Assembly: GCA_963784995.1 (NCBI GenBank)
Contig: CAWATZ010000002.1
Span: forward strand, 806,001-870,000
Direction of reading: 5' to 3'
Length of the DNA stretch: 64,000 nucleotides
Source: CAWATZ01 sp963784995
GTDB lineage: Bacteria; Planctomycetota; Planctomycetia; Gemmatales; Gemmataceae
Within the stretch, counting starts at the first letter, position 1. Each line of letters begins with the position of its first letter. This document shows, piece by piece, positions 1 through 10,270 of this stretch. The position numbers were made by a program, and so were the translations under genes. The notes beneath the pieces were generated by a model that was not told the origin of the DNA, did no database searches, and saw nothing but the letters and a program-made list of their open reading frames with translations.

Positions 1-668
1 GATCCCACGACCATGGCGCGGGCGCCGCACCTGTCGCCCAGTGGGACTTCGGCCCCAATCTACGTGATTGATCGCACGGACGTCGTCCGGGTCTTCGTGG
101 ACGTTCCGGAACAGGACGCGAACTTCATCCACGGCGAATCCGCGCTGGGCAAGGGCGACGGCACGCCGGCCACCGTGCTGGCGCGGGCCTATCGGGACGA
201 ACCGATTCACGGCACCGTCACGCGCACCTCCTGGGCCCTCAACGTCAAGAGCCGAACGCTCCGGGCCGAGATCGATCTGCCGAACAAGGGCAGCCAGATC
301 CTCCCGGGCATGTACGCCTTTGGCAAGGTCATCATCGAGCGCCCCGCGCGCGGGCCCTGCCGGTGAAGGCCATGACCTACATTGGCGAGAAAACCTACTT
401 CTGGAAGTACGACAACGGCAAGGCGATCAAGACCGAAGTCCAGACGGGCATCAGCGATGGCGAATGGATCGAGGTCACCAACCGCCAGCTGCCACCCGCA
501 CCCAACGGCGCTGATCCCTGGACCCCGATCGACGGCTCTGAACAGGTGATCGTGGCCGAGGACCTGTCGATCCTCACCGACGGCGGCCCAGTCGCTTGCT
601 CGAACGCACCAGCCAAGAACGAGGTGGCCAAGGCCAAAACGGATAGTCGGGCGCCAGCCGCCGACTAG
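1..668 (+). CDS. RND efflux periplasmic adaptor (membrane-fusion protein), C-terminal part, frameshifted
   Basis: About the last 220 codons of a HlyD/AcrA-type adaptor that would link an inner-membrane RND pump to an outer-membrane channel. Reading frame 1 is open from the window edge and shows the beta-barrel part (VRVFVDVPEQDA near base 90, LRAEIDLPNKG near 270, PGMYAFGKVIIERP near 305-345). It then hits a stop at 364. The sequence continues in frame 3 (RALPVKAMTYIGEKTYFW from 351), the usual adaptor C-terminal region, and ends at the TAG at 666-668. A single base missing between about 343 and 351 explains this. The 5' part lies outside the window. The RND permease at 1428 is the likely partner, although 759 bases of repeat-rich DNA separate them. 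The family call is firm; the frameshift may be an assembly error. Confidence 0.8.
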
Positions 669-763
669 CCGTGGTTTCCAAACGCCGTAGGACGGCTCTC
701 CCGAGCCGTCTGGACGGCTCGGGAGAGCCGTCCTACAGGGTTTGTTAGCCGTGGTTTCCAAAC
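666..763. repeat. Palindromic repeat with 24-bp arms, flanked by an 18-bp direct repeat
   Basis: Arms at 687-710 and 713-736 are perfect inverted copies (core GGACGGCTCTCCCGAGCC) around a 2-base centre. The 18-bp sequence TAGCCGTGGTTTCCAAAC occurs on both sides, at 666-683 and 746-763, and the first copy supplies the stop codon of the adaptor gene. A diverged copy of the same palindrome lies inside a coding region at 59209-59258, and a partial one near 964-983. It could act as a terminator after the adaptor gene, but its recurrence argues for a dispersed repeat family. Confidence 0.85.
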
Positions 764-1427
764 CCCTCTGGCTCCCATCCCGAAGCGGAGGGAGTCAGAG
801 GGTGTGTTCGCAGTACCGGCTTGAGCCGGTCTTCGCCCCCAAACCGCCTGAAGGCGTAACTGCACACTGGGCTTGCTATCTTACTCTCCCTCCCTGAAGT
901 TGGGAGGGGGTCAGGGGGTGTTTTGTCACAGTCTCCTGGTCTTGTCCCAACAGGTGTCGAAGGACGGCCCTTCTGAGCCGTCTTTCACACCACCCGCCCC
1001 GTTAGAGTTCGCGGACAAACCTGCACAAGCCAGAAGTGCCAGCGAGGCGTAACGTCTTCCCTCGCTAGCGTTTCGGGCTTGTGTGAGGAACTTCGCCACT
1101 TTTTTTCAAGAAAAACACCTGTCCAGTATTCAATCGGCTCCAATCTGTTAGAATCCACAATTGGGTCTAACGTCCAATCAGGACGATTGGTCGTTGCACT
1201 CGATTCACGTTGCCCGGTTTGATTACCCACTGGACAGACTTGTTTTCAGCCCGTCCATTCAGGAAGCATTCCCGAGTAATCAATTCAATCGGGCAGATCG
1301 ACTTTGACAGTATTGTCAAGCCTGACCAAGTGAACAACCATTTCGGCCATTCCCTGGCCGGACGGACCGGCCACTCAAATATGGATCGGCCCAGGGCATA
1401 GGGGCCGCGCTTGGAAGGTGGCTACGT
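764..1427. other. Intergenic region, repeat-rich, no gene seen
   Basis: No convincing coding sequence. It holds degenerate palindromic pieces (ACCGGCTTGAGCCGGT near 815, a GACGGC...GCCGTC half element near 964-983) and the inverted repeat at 1024-1083. The last 200 bases are more AT-rich and probably carry the promoter of the RND gene at 1428, but no clear -35/-10 pair could be assigned. Confidence 0.5.
1024..1083. repeat. Inverted repeat, CACAAGCC...GGCTTGTG family
   Basis: Arms 1024-1047 and 1060-1083 match as inverted copies with about four mismatches. The arm begins CACAAGCC and contains a GCCAGCG core. The same family recurs as a perfect 28-bp hairpin inside the large coding region at 61874-61940, so this is a dispersed element and not a gene-specific terminator. 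Confidence 0.75.
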
Positions 1428-4400
1428 ATGAATCCGACCGTCTTCGCCATGAGGCACCCGATCACCACCCTCATGCTGGTGGTGGGTCTGATCAGTGGCG
1501 GCGTCCTCGCCTATGACAAGATGCGGGTGGACATCTTTCCACCTCTGAACACGCCGAAGATCTACGTCTTCCTCGATTACATGGGCATGAGCCCCGAGCA
1601 AGTCGAGGGCTTCATCGTCAACCAGCTGGAACTGTATTTCCAGTACGTCGATGGCATCGCGGACATCGACACGCGCAACATCCAGCAGGTGGCCCTGTGC
1701 CGGCTGTCGTTCTTCCCCGGCACCGACATGGGTCAGGCGATGGCCCAGGTAGTGGCCATGTCCAACCGGGCCATGTCCTGGATGCCCAAGGGCACCTTGC
1801 CGCCCATGATCATGCGCATGGACGCCGGCAGCGTCCCTGTTGGTTACCTCGTCTTTGAGAGCAAGAAAACGTCGCTGGGCATGCTGGGCGACCTGGCCCA
1901 GAACGTGATCCGGCCGCTGGTGCAGAAATACGTTCCAGGCACGGTGGCCATTTCGCCCTTCGGTCCCAACATGCGCTCCATCGTCGTCACCGTCGATCCG
2001 CACAAATTGCTCACCTACAACCTGAGACCCCAGGATGTTACCAAGGCCCTGGAACAAGGCAACACCATCATCCCGGCGGGCAACATCTACGTCAAGGATG
2101 GGATGCCCATGGTGGCCAACAACGCCACGGTGGACCGGAACATCAAGAAGGACATGGGCGCCATCCCCCTCAAACTGGGGCACAACGTCTATCTGCGCGA
2201 CGTGGCGACCATCAAGGACGACACCGACATCACTTACGGCTACGCCCTGGTCAACGGCAAGAAGTCGGTCTATCTGCCGATCATCAAGAAGGACACCGGT
2301 TCGACCTTGACTGTCGTGGATGACATCCACAAGGCGCTGCCGATCTTCCGCGAGAAGGTGCCCGAGGACGTTTCCATTAACTTCGAGTTCGACGAATCGC
2401 CCACCGTGGTGGCCGCGGTCAAGAGCGTGGCGACCGAAGGTCTGATCGGTGCCGGCCTGACGGGCCTGATGATCTTGCTGTTCCTGGGCGACCTGCGCAG
2501 CGTGATCGTGGTTGTGTCCAACATCCCCCTGGCCCTGCTCGGCGCCTTGTTAGGGCTTTATGCCACCGGCAACACGATCAACATCATGTCGCTGGGCGGC
2601 ATGGCCCTGGCCATCGGCATCCTGGTGGACATGTCCACGGTGACCATCGAGAACGTTCACGTGCAGCTGGGCCGGACCAAGAACGTGGCCTCGGCGGTGC
2701 TGCACGCCAGCAACGCCACCGCCGTGCCGATCCTGCTGGCCTTGCTGTGCATCCTGTCGGTGTTTGTGCCGGCGTTTATCATGGGCGATCCGCTCCGCGC
2801 GCTGTTCATGCCGCTCACTCTGGCGGTCGGCTTCGCCATGATCGCGGCGTATCTGCTTTCCTGCACGTTCGTTCCGATCCTGTGCGTGGCCCTGCTCAAG
2901 CACCGGGGGGAGCATGGCCAGGGAGACCAGCACAAGCCAGGACTGTTTGAGCGGCTGTTCCAGGGGTATGGCAAGCTGGTGGCCTGGTTCGTCCGGCTGC
3001 GCTGGTGGGTGGTGCCGGCCTACGTCGGGGCGTGTGCCCTGCTCCTCTGGGTGCTGGGAACACAGCTGGGCACCGAGCTGTTCCCGCCGATCGATTCGGG
3101 GCAATTCGTGCTGCGCTTCCGGCCGCCGCCCGGCACCAACTTTGAGCTGACCCGGGAGCTGGCCGTCAAGTGTCTGGAGGAAATCGAGCGTGAGGTCAAG
3201 CCCGAAAACGTCGAGATCACCATGGGCTACGTCGGCCAGGTGGCCCCGAACTTCGGCATCGACAACATGGTGCTGTTCATGCGCGGGCCCGACGACGGCC
3301 AGCTGCGCGTCGCCTTGACCGAAACGAGTGGAGTCAAGCTGGCGGAGTTCCGCGAACGGCTCCGCAAGGTCCTCCCCGAGCGTCTCCTCCCCTGGCTGGC
3401 CAGGCGGCTGGAGAAGGGCGGTCTTTCCCGCGACGAAGCGGTCAGGCAAGCCGGGCTGGCGAGTTTCGGCTTCGAGCCGGGTGACATCGTCACCTCGGTG
3501 ATGAGCTTCGGCTCCTTGACCCCCACTTCCGTCCGCGTGGTCGGCACCGATCTGAAGCTGGTCCGGCAACACGCGCTCCGGATTGCCGCCGAAATGAAAC
3601 AGATTCCCTGTCTGCGCGACGTCCAGCTGGAGCAGATGCTCGACTACCCGACCATCGAGGTCACCATCGACCGCGAGAAGGCCGGCCTGAGCGGCGCCGT
3701 GGTCGATGACGTGAAGAGTGCCCTGGTGATGGCGACCTCCTCGACGCGGTTCACCAACCTCAACTACTGGGTGGACAGCAAGACCGGCTTCGACTACCTG
3801 GTCCAGGTCCAGTTGCCGGTCCTCCGCGTCGAAAAAGCGGAAGACGTGGAGATCTTGCCGCTGCAGCCCGTCAACGAGCTGGTCAACCTGAAGGTCCGCG
3901 ACGTGGCCACTATCCGCAAGGGTGTGCGTCCCGGCGAGGTGGACCGCAACATGTCGCAGCGCTACCTGACGGTGACGGCCAACGTCGAGGGCTCCGACAT
4001 GGGTCGGGCCTCCACCCAGGTCGAGCAGGCCCTGAAAAGGGTCAACGAGAACACGTGGGCGCCGGCCCAGGGCCCCAAGGGGAAGCAGGGCTGGCAGAAC
4101 ACCGTCACCGGCGACTTCCTGGAAGGTGCCACCCGGCCCAACAAGCCGCCTCGCGGTGTCACCGTGGAGACCATGGGGCAGTTGCCCCCGATGGTCGCCA
4201 TGTTCAAGGCCCTGGGTATCGGCCTGGCTGTCGCCGTCTTCGTGATCTTCGTGCTGCTGACGGCGTATTTCGAGTCGCCGCGGCTGTCCCTGATCGCGGT
4301 TGCCGCCGTGCCGGGCGTGCTGGCCGGCATCGCCGTCATCCTTTACTTCACCCACACCGGACTGAACATCGAGTCGTTCATGGGTTCGATCATGTGCCTG

Positions 4401-5068
4401 GGCGTCTCCGTGTCCAACTCGGTCATGCTGGTCTCGTTCATGAATGAGCACTGGAGGTCAGGCAAGTCCTCGGTCGAGGCCGCCATCCTTGGTGCCGGCG
4501 AACGGGTGCGGCCGATCCTGATGACGGCCTGTGCCATGACGGTGGGCATGGTGCCGATGGCGCTGGCGCTGGAGAAGGGCAGCCAGATGCAGGCCCCGCT
4601 GGGGCTGGCGGTCATCGGCGGCCTGGTCATGTCCACCTTCGCCACCTTGCTGGTGCTGCCCTCCATCTTCGCGGTGGTGATCGGCCGGCAGGTTGCGCAA
4701 TCGGCGTCGATCTATCCCGACGATCCCAAGAGCACCACTACGACCCGCTGGTCTACGCTCACGTGGACGAAACCGGCAAGGAGATTGTTCCAGCCGTGCA
4801 GCCAGCGCCGCCACTTCCTCATCAACCCGACAAGCAGCTGGTCGGCGAGTGGCGTGAGCTATCGCCGCTGCCAGCGGACCTGGATTCCAACGGACCCGGC
4901 CCGTCCTCAACTCCCGTCCCGCTGCCAGCAGCCGCACCCGCACCCCCACCGTCAGAACACGTCTCCCCGACCGTGCAGCCGGGGTTGTCGCCACCGCCAA
5001 CCGGTGAACAGCACCAGGGCACAAACGGTGGGCAGGTGCCACGGAAACCAACCGCCCTGCCCCGCTGA
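1428..5068 (+). CDS. RND-family efflux permease (hydrophobe/amphiphile type), frameshifted near the 3' end
   Basis: Inner-membrane proton-driven pump of the AcrB/HAE superfamily. The N-terminus has the typical RHPITTLMLVVGLI first membrane helix and DIFPPLNTP. Two large periplasmic loops and two sets of membrane helices follow (LGGMALAIGILVD near base 2600; IGLAVAVFVIFVLL near 4220). The start ATG is preceded by GGAAGGTGG. The frame is good to about 4730 (IYPDDPKS), where one base is missing; frame 2 then continues HHYDPLVYAHVDET and a Pro-rich tail to the TGA at 5066. In the fourth helix, where AcrB has two adjacent Asp used for proton relay, this protein reads GILVDMST, so the second acid is Met. 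It probably works with the upstream adaptor and one of the TolC-like genes at 6.4-9.9 kb. Confidence 0.88.
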
Positions 5069-5471
5069 AAGGTCATCCTTCAGCGGGGAAAGGGATTGGA
5101 GGTGAGGGGTTGGCTTCGATTCATCGTTTCGCGCTGGGCCGGCCAAGAGCGTCGGAACGAATGAATCAGCAGGCCGCGGCCAATTCAACCGGTGTCTGAA
5201 GAAAAGCACCACACTCCCGACGTTGACCAGGGACCGAAGACTCCACCTGACACGTCCCATTGATCAGGCCCGAACCTGGGTTCCCAAACCCCTCTCCTCA
5301 TCCTGTTTCTCTTGCCGGATGGGAAGAGGGGTTCAACTCTCCCGTGCTTCCTGCTTAGGCCGGGAAAGACAACGGCGCTGTCCTCGCCAAATGTTCCACG
5401 TCCGCCAGCGTCCTGCCGATAAATAATGATGGTGTCTCCTTATCTCTTCGACACACAAAGAGAGGATCTCT
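5069..5471. other. Intergenic region, no gene seen
   Basis: 403 bases between the RND gene and the small secreted protein. The only structure noted is a weak inverted pair, CCCCTCTCCTCATCC near 5293 against GGATGGGAAGAGGGG near 5320, which may be a terminator or a degenerate copy of a dispersed repeat. The promoter of the next gene should lie in the last 100 bases; none is called. Confidence 0.4.
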
Positions 5472-6065
5472 ATGTTCCGGCGACTCTCGCTTCTTCTCGG
5501 CTCGAGTGCCGTTGCGGCAACGCTGTCCCTGCGGGCACCGGCCAACGGCCAGGAATGCTGCCCGGACAACGCACCCGTCGTCTTGCCCCACGTGAAGGTC
5601 CTGTACTTTCCCTATTACTCGCCGGTCATCCCGGTGTGCAAGCGGTGGTACAGTACGGACTGGCACGGCAACGAGTTTCTCGTCCCGTATTACCGCGGCT
5701 ACACGCGCTGGAGCCCCCGGTTCAAAAACTGCCCGAACCCCTTCGCCCCCTGCTGTCCTCCTCCGCCGCCCCCTGGCTGCGGGGCTGGCGCCATTCTGGG
5801 CACCTACGGCGTCTACACCGGCGCCCGGCACGACGAGGAGAGCCTGCTGCACCTGGGCGGCATGGGTTTCTCGCACCCTTCCCCGGAGGGCGCTCCTGCG
5901 GACTTCATCGACATGATCAAGGGCAACTGCGGACCTGGCGGCTTTGCTCCTCCTCCACTCCCCGGCCCGGCGGTATCTGACAAGAAGGAGGGCGGCACGT
6001 CCGACAAGAAGGAAGGCGAGACCCCGAGCAAGAAGTACGGCAGCATGCCTCCTCCCACACGCTGA
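5472..6065 (+). CDS. Hypothetical secreted Pro/Cys-rich protein
   Basis: 197 residues. It starts at ATG 5472 after AGAGAGGATCTCT. An N-terminal signal peptide (LSLLLGSSAVAATLSL, cleavage around APANGQ) is followed by a mature part rich in aromatic residues and Pro, a Cys/Pro stretch (APCCPPPPPPGCG, about residue 95), and a Lys/Glu-rich tail with repeated SDKKEG. No domain was recognised. The signal peptide suggests a periplasmic or surface role. It lies between an RND gene and convergent TolC-like genes, which does not by itself establish a functional link. Confidence 0.6.
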   Translation: MFRRLSLLLGSSAVAATLSLRAPANGQECCPDNAPVVLPHVKVLYFPYYSPVIPVCKRWYSTDWHGNEFLVPYYRGYTRWSPRFKNCPNPFAPCCPPPPPPGCGAGAILGTYGVYTGARHDEESLLHLGGMGFSHPSPEGAPADFIDMIKGNCGPGGFAPPPLPGPAVSDKKEGGTSDKKEGETPSKKYGSMPPPTR

Positions 6066-6119
6066 CACGGCCGCTTTGCTGCTGCCAGCGACTGAGATCG
6101 CCAGAGACTTCACGACGGC

Positions 6120-6160
6120 GCGACGACCTCGCGGATCAGACTGATCCGCGAGGTCGTCGC
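6120..6160. repeat. Perfect 20-bp palindrome with a single-base centre
   Basis: Arms 6120-6139 and 6141-6160 (GCGACGACCTCGCGGATCAG and its complement) around base 6140. It lies 55 bases after the stop of the small secreted protein. It lacks a T-tract, so either a dispersed palindrome or a factor-assisted terminator is possible. Confidence 0.75.
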
Positions 6161-6245
6161 GTTGTTGGGGCTGCGGGTGTCCCTCTGGATTTTGGCCGGC
6201 GGAGCCGCTGCACTTTCCGTACCTGCCGGCCGCTACCAAACACGT

Positions 6246-6319
6246 CCAGACCCAAAAGGAAGAAGAGCAGGCGAAGGCCATCGGGCCCTTCGCCTGCTCT
6301 TCTTCCTTTTGGGGTCTGG
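6246..6319. terminator. Long hairpin between convergent genes, probable bidirectional terminator
   Basis: Arms about 6246-6279 and 6284-6319 pair over roughly 33 bases with two single-base bulges, and the stem carries AAAAGGAAGAAGAGC opposite GCTCTTCTTCCTTTT. It sits between the ends of the plus-strand gene (6065) and the minus-strand TolC gene (6357), where a terminator is expected on both strands. The stem is longer than a typical intrinsic terminator, so repeat origin is possible. Confidence 0.55.
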
Positions 6320-6356
6320 GCGTACCTTGGGGCGATTGCCCCGCCGCGCTGTCGTG

Positions 6357-8108
6357 TCAGCGGGTCGCCGGGGGTGGCCCGACGCCCACTTTGGGCAGGT
6401 AGCCCGGCCGGCTCGTGTCCACCGGGGCGAGATCGCCCGGCGGGCGGTGGCAGGCCAACTCCTGGGCGGGATAGCCCAGGGCGTGGAACAGCTCGAACTG
6501 CGCCCGGTTGTAGTCGGCCACCGTCATGAAATACTCGTCGTAGGAGTCGCGCAAATGTTCCAGGGCAATGACCGCTTCCTGCGGCCGATAGACCTGGACC
6601 AGGACGTTGCCCAGCCGGGTGGTCTGGCGCAGGCCCTCGTAGTTGCCGTTGTAGGTGATGATGGCCTCCCGCAACGACCGCTCGGCCTGGACGACCCGGA
6701 CTGCGGCCGACTGCAGCCGCGCCTGGGACCGGGTCACCTCCGCCGCGACCCGGTCCTGCTGCCGGAAGAGCATGACGATGTTCTGGGACTGCATGCCACG
6801 CTGCTCCTTGATCCGCGCCAGGTTCCCAAGTCCCATTTCATCAAACTGCCACAGCACCTGAGGGCTGAAGTCATCGCGGAAACTCCAGTTGCTTACTTTG
6901 CCGCCACTGCCGATGCCCATGGCACCGGCCTGGAGCAATTCCTGGGGGGTCTGGAAACCGTTGAGCAGCAGGCTGGGCGTGAGCATCCGCATTTTCTCCT
7001 GACGAATCCGGACCAGGGCCGCCTGGACAAGGGCCTGCTGCGAGGCCAGCTCGGGACGGTTGGTCAGGCCGATGGGGATCAGGTCGTCCAGACAGCGGCC
7101 GGGATCGACCAGGGTAAGCTGGAGATGATCGTGCTCCAGCGGGACGACAACCGCCCGCGGGTCCAGCCGCAGCACCAGGGTCAGGTCGGCACTGGCGACA
7201 CGCCAGCCTTCGCGTGACGAGGCGGCACGCGCCTGCAGGTCGGCCAGCAGCCGCCTGGCACGATCGACCTCCACCCTGGGAACAAGCTCCTTGGACAGTT
7301 CCTGAATCCGCTCGACCAGCTTGCCGCCCCGCTCGACGCAGTCAAGGGCGCCGGCGTACATGCCCCGATACTGGTGGACGGTGAAGTAGGCCCGGGCGGT
7401 CTCCATCAGCGCGTCGTTCTTGCCGGTCTGCACGTCAAACTTCCGGGCGACCAGGACCTGCTTGGCGGCCAGCGGCTCAAAGATGGCGTCGGTCATGGCG
7501 ACGTTCATGATCATGCCGGCACCGGCATACCAAAAGTTGACGTTGTTGTTCAGGGGGCGAGCCGCGGTGTTGACGCCCAGGTTAAAGTCCGGGCCGAAGC
7601 CGTCGTGCCGGATATAATCCTGGCCCAGGTTGAGCTGCGGCACCCAGAGCAGAGCGGCATGCTGCAGCTGGGCCTCGGCCACCCACACGGAGGCCTGGGC
7701 GCCGACCACCACTAGCGGCTGGGCGTCGGCCAGGCGCAAGGCGGAAGCCAGGTTGATCGGCAATTGCACGTCGGTGCATTCCAGCGGCGGGAAATTCAGC
7801 AGCGTGGGCTGCTGCTCGCCGACCGATGCGCCAACCGAGGGAGACGCGCCCGATGAGGACGAGCCTGGAGAGTACGCGCCCGAAGCGGAAGCGCCTGAGG
7901 AAGACGACTTCTCCGGCATCGACTCCACGGGAAGGGGCGTTCCAATCGGCATCGGCAGGGACGGGGGCGGCGTCGCGATGACGGGCCCGGTCTCCTGCGG
8001 GGGCGGCAGCATCCCCGGAGGACACTGGGCCCGGCCGGGCCCGGGCCCCAAACCCGAGAGAAACAGGGAGGCGAGCAGAATCAGGTATAATCTGCTGAAT
8101 CGTTCCAT
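6357..8108 (-). CDS. TolC-family outer-membrane efflux protein (copy 1)
   Basis: 583 residues. Signal peptide (LYLILLASLFLSGLG), then a Ser/Pro/Gly-rich low-complexity stretch (about residues 50-100), then the helical OEP-type body with the characteristic LASALRLADAQPLVV start and two related halves (ETARAYFTVHQYRG near residue 245; SQARLQSAAVRVVQAERSLREA near 475). TolC-like proteins form the outer-membrane and periplasmic exit duct for RND pumps. A second, highly similar gene lies immediately upstream on the same strand (8233-9930), so this is a tandem duplication. The Ser/Gly-rich insert is specific to this copy. The C-terminus is Pro-rich (PGYLPKVGVGPPP). Confidence 0.82.
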   Translation of the reverse strand: MERFSRLYLILLASLFLSGLGPGPGRAQCPPGMLPPPQETGPVIATPPPSLPMPIGTPLPVESMPEKSSSSGASASGAYSPGSSSSGASPSVGASVGEQQPTLLNFPPLECTDVQLPINLASALRLADAQPLVVVGAQASVWVAEAQLQHAALLWVPQLNLGQDYIRHDGFGPDFNLGVNTAARPLNNNVNFWYAGAGMIMNVAMTDAIFEPLAAKQVLVARKFDVQTGKNDALMETARAYFTVHQYRGMYAGALDCVERGGKLVERIQELSKELVPRVEVDRARRLLADLQARAASSREGWRVASADLTLVLRLDPRAVVVPLEHDHLQLTLVDPGRCLDDLIPIGLTNRPELASQQALVQAALVRIRQEKMRMLTPSLLLNGFQTPQELLQAGAMGIGSGGKVSNWSFRDDFSPQVLWQFDEMGLGNLARIKEQRGMQSQNIVMLFRQQDRVAAEVTRSQARLQSAAVRVVQAERSLREAIITYNGNYEGLRQTTRLGNVLVQVYRPQEAVIALEHLRDSYDEYFMTVADYNRAQFELFHALGYPAQELACHRPPGDLAPVDTSRPGYLPKVGVGPPPATR

Positions 8109-8232
8109 CTTGTGCAGCTCCTTCCATCTCTCCGAGCCGGCTGCGATTCGCGGTCACGGTTCGGAGGCCATCCTTTTATTCGGGCAATTCCGGAACGAAG
8201 GTTAAGGGCGAAAGCAGCGATTCTACCAGGTG

Positions 8233-9930
8233 TTAGCGAGTTGCCGGCGGAGGCCCGGCGCCCACGGGGGGCAGATAACCCGGCCGCGCCGTGTCCACCG
8301 GCGCCGCCTCGCCCGGAGGCTGGTGGCACTCCAGTTCCGCCGCGGGATAGCCCAGGGCGTGGAACATCTCGAACTGCGCCCGGTTGTAGTCGGCCACCGT
8401 GGAGAAGTATTCGTCGTAGGAGTCCGCCAAATGGAGCAGGGCGGCGACGGCTTCCTGCGGCCGGTAGACCTGCACCAGGACGTTGCCCAGCCGGGTGGTC
8501 TGGCGCAGGCCCTCGTAGTTGCCGTTGTAGGTGATGATGGCCTCCCGCAACGAGCGCTCGGCCTGGACCACCCGGACCGCGGCGGAATGCAGGTTCGCCT
8601 GGCTCCGGGTCACCTCGGCGGCGATCTCGTCCTGAATCCGGAACAGGTCCCGGATGGCCTGCGACTGCTCGCCGCGCCGCTGCTTGATCAGCGCCAGGTT
8701 GCCGAAACCAAAGCCATCCAGTTGCCAGGCGAGCTGGCCGCTGAAGTCGTCACGGAAACTCCACTGATCCAGGCTGGCGTTCGGGCCGGTGCCGAAGATG
8801 GTGATTTGATTTCTCATGTTTCCGGGGGACTGAAAGCCGGTGATGATGATCATGGGGATGAACGGCCGGAGCTTCTCCTGGCGGATGCGCACCAGCGCTG
8901 CCTGGACGAGCGCCTGCTGCGAGGCCAGCTCGGGACGGTTGGTCAGGCCGATCGGCATCAGCTCGTCCAGCGGTTTGGCGGGATCGATCAGGGTGAGCTG
9001 GAGATGATCGTGTTCCAGCGGGATGACGACCGCACGCGGGTCCAGCCGCAGGACCATGGTGAGGTCGGCGCTGGACACACGCCACGCTTCGCGTGCGGAG
9101 ACGGCACGCTGCTGCAGGTCGGCCAGCAGCCGCCTGGCACGGTCGATCTCGACCCTGGGAACCAGCTCCTTGGCCAGTTCCGTGATCCGCTCGACCAGCT
9201 TGCCGCCCCGCTCGACCACGTCGAGAGCACCGGCATACCGTCCCCGGTACTCGTGGACGGTGAAGTAGGCCCGGGCGGTCTCCAGCAACGCGTCGTTCTT
9301 GGCGGTTTGGATGTCGGCCTTGCGAGAGTTCAGGACCTGCTTGGCGGCCAGGGGAGTGAAGATGTAATCGGTCGGGTTGCCAACCGCGTACAGGCCGCCG
9401 CCGGCCTGAAACCAGTTGAAGTTCTGGCGAATGGGGACGGATTGACTGTTGATGTTAAAGACGCCGGGCGGACTGCCGCCGTTGGTGCCCCGGAAGAAAT
9501 CCGGGCCGACCCCATCGTGCCGGTAATAGACACAGGACAGGTCGAGTTCGGGGACCCAGAGCAGTGCGGCGTGCTGCAGTTGTGCCTCGGCCACCCAGAC
9601 CCGGGACTGGGCGAAGGTCACGATCAGGGGCCGGTCGTCGGCCAGCTTCAAGGCGGCAGCCAGGTTGATCGGCAAGGGGACGTCGGTGGTTTCGATCGGT
9701 GGGCTCTTCAGCCCCAGGGGCAAGTCCTCGGTGGCCGGCGCGGACACCGCCGCCACCGTGTGGATCTGGAGGCGATCCGGGGAGGCCAGTGCGGTCTCGA
9801 TCGCCAGCGGGGCCGGGGCTGACGCGACCGGCTGCCCGGGCGGGGACTGGGCACGACTGACCGACGCCATCGACCCTGGGAGCAGCAGGGCCAGGAGGAA
9901 GATCCGGATTAACCAGCTGAATCGTTCCAT
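8233..9930 (-). CDS. TolC-family outer-membrane efflux protein (copy 2)
   Basis: 565 residues, paralogue of the gene at 6357-8108. It shares the MERFS start, the LAAALKLADDRPL start of the OEP body, the ETARAYFTVHEYRG region and a long C-terminal block around REAIITYNGNYEGLRQ that is almost identical between the copies. Signal peptide LIRIFLLALLLPGSM. It lacks the long Ser/Gly linker of copy 1. The copies are 124 bases apart and probably cotranscribed; ATG at 9930 follows AAAGGAGCC. Each may serve a different pump, since three RND permeases are present in the window, but the sequence does not show which. Confidence 0.82.
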   Translation of the reverse strand: MERFSWLIRIFLLALLLPGSMASVSRAQSPPGQPVASAPAPLAIETALASPDRLQIHTVAAVSAPATEDLPLGLKSPPIETTDVPLPINLAAALKLADDRPLIVTFAQSRVWVAEAQLQHAALLWVPELDLSCVYYRHDGVGPDFFRGTNGGSPPGVFNINSQSVPIRQNFNWFQAGGGLYAVGNPTDYIFTPLAAKQVLNSRKADIQTAKNDALLETARAYFTVHEYRGRYAGALDVVERGGKLVERITELAKELVPRVEIDRARRLLADLQQRAVSAREAWRVSSADLTMVLRLDPRAVVIPLEHDHLQLTLIDPAKPLDELMPIGLTNRPELASQQALVQAALVRIRQEKLRPFIPMIIITGFQSPGNMRNQITIFGTGPNASLDQWSFRDDFSGQLAWQLDGFGFGNLALIKQRRGEQSQAIRDLFRIQDEIAAEVTRSQANLHSAAVRVVQAERSLREAIITYNGNYEGLRQTTRLGNVLVQVYRPQEAVAALLHLADSYDEYFSTVADYNRAQFEMFHALGYPAAELECHQPPGEAAPVDTARPGYLPPVGAGPPPATR

Positions 9931-10270
9931 CGTGCGTGGCTCCTTTCATCCCTTCGAGCGGAACGGATCGTGTGATCGCTCAGACCCGGAGGCTGCTTTT
10001 TCTATCGGATGATTGAAAGGAGAACGTTGCGAAGATAACAACAAAGTAAGGACGGGATTGGAAAACCCTACCGTGCCGGTTTCCGGGGTTAATTCAAGGA
10101 AACCGGGATTGGCGAAGACACGAATGGCGACGGGAGCAGGGCAAACCAGGAAACTTTTCCTTGACTGTCGCCCCCTTTTCCGTCACCATACACCTGCTTA
10201 CCCCACACGACGCGGGGAGACCGCGCGTCGGTCCCTGATTGCTCCCGCCGTGCTTCCGAGGTTTGTTGCC
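9931..10270. other. Divergent intergenic region
   Basis: 340 bases between the divergent TolC gene (minus) and the DUF1549 gene (plus). The plus-strand frame is open back to about 10013, but that extension is Arg-rich and lacks a sensible signal peptide, so it is treated as non-coding. Promoters for both directions are expected here; no clear boxes could be assigned. Confidence 0.4.

Noticed and set aside
2550..4451. 633-codon open frame on the minus strand opposite the RND permease
   Set aside because: It is antisense to a clearly conserved RND gene, is His/Asp/Arg/Gln-rich in the way typical of high-GC shadow frames, and has no domain. The same applies to long antisense frames at 8230-9822, 11291-12787, 21458-22927, 26009-27565, 28865-30352, 30374-32257, 41580-43637 and 60365-62305.
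10013..10270. N-terminal extension of the DUF1549 protein by 86 residues
   Set aside because: The extension is Arg/Thr-rich and unlike any family member. ATG 10271 has a ribosome site and starts a normal signal peptide.
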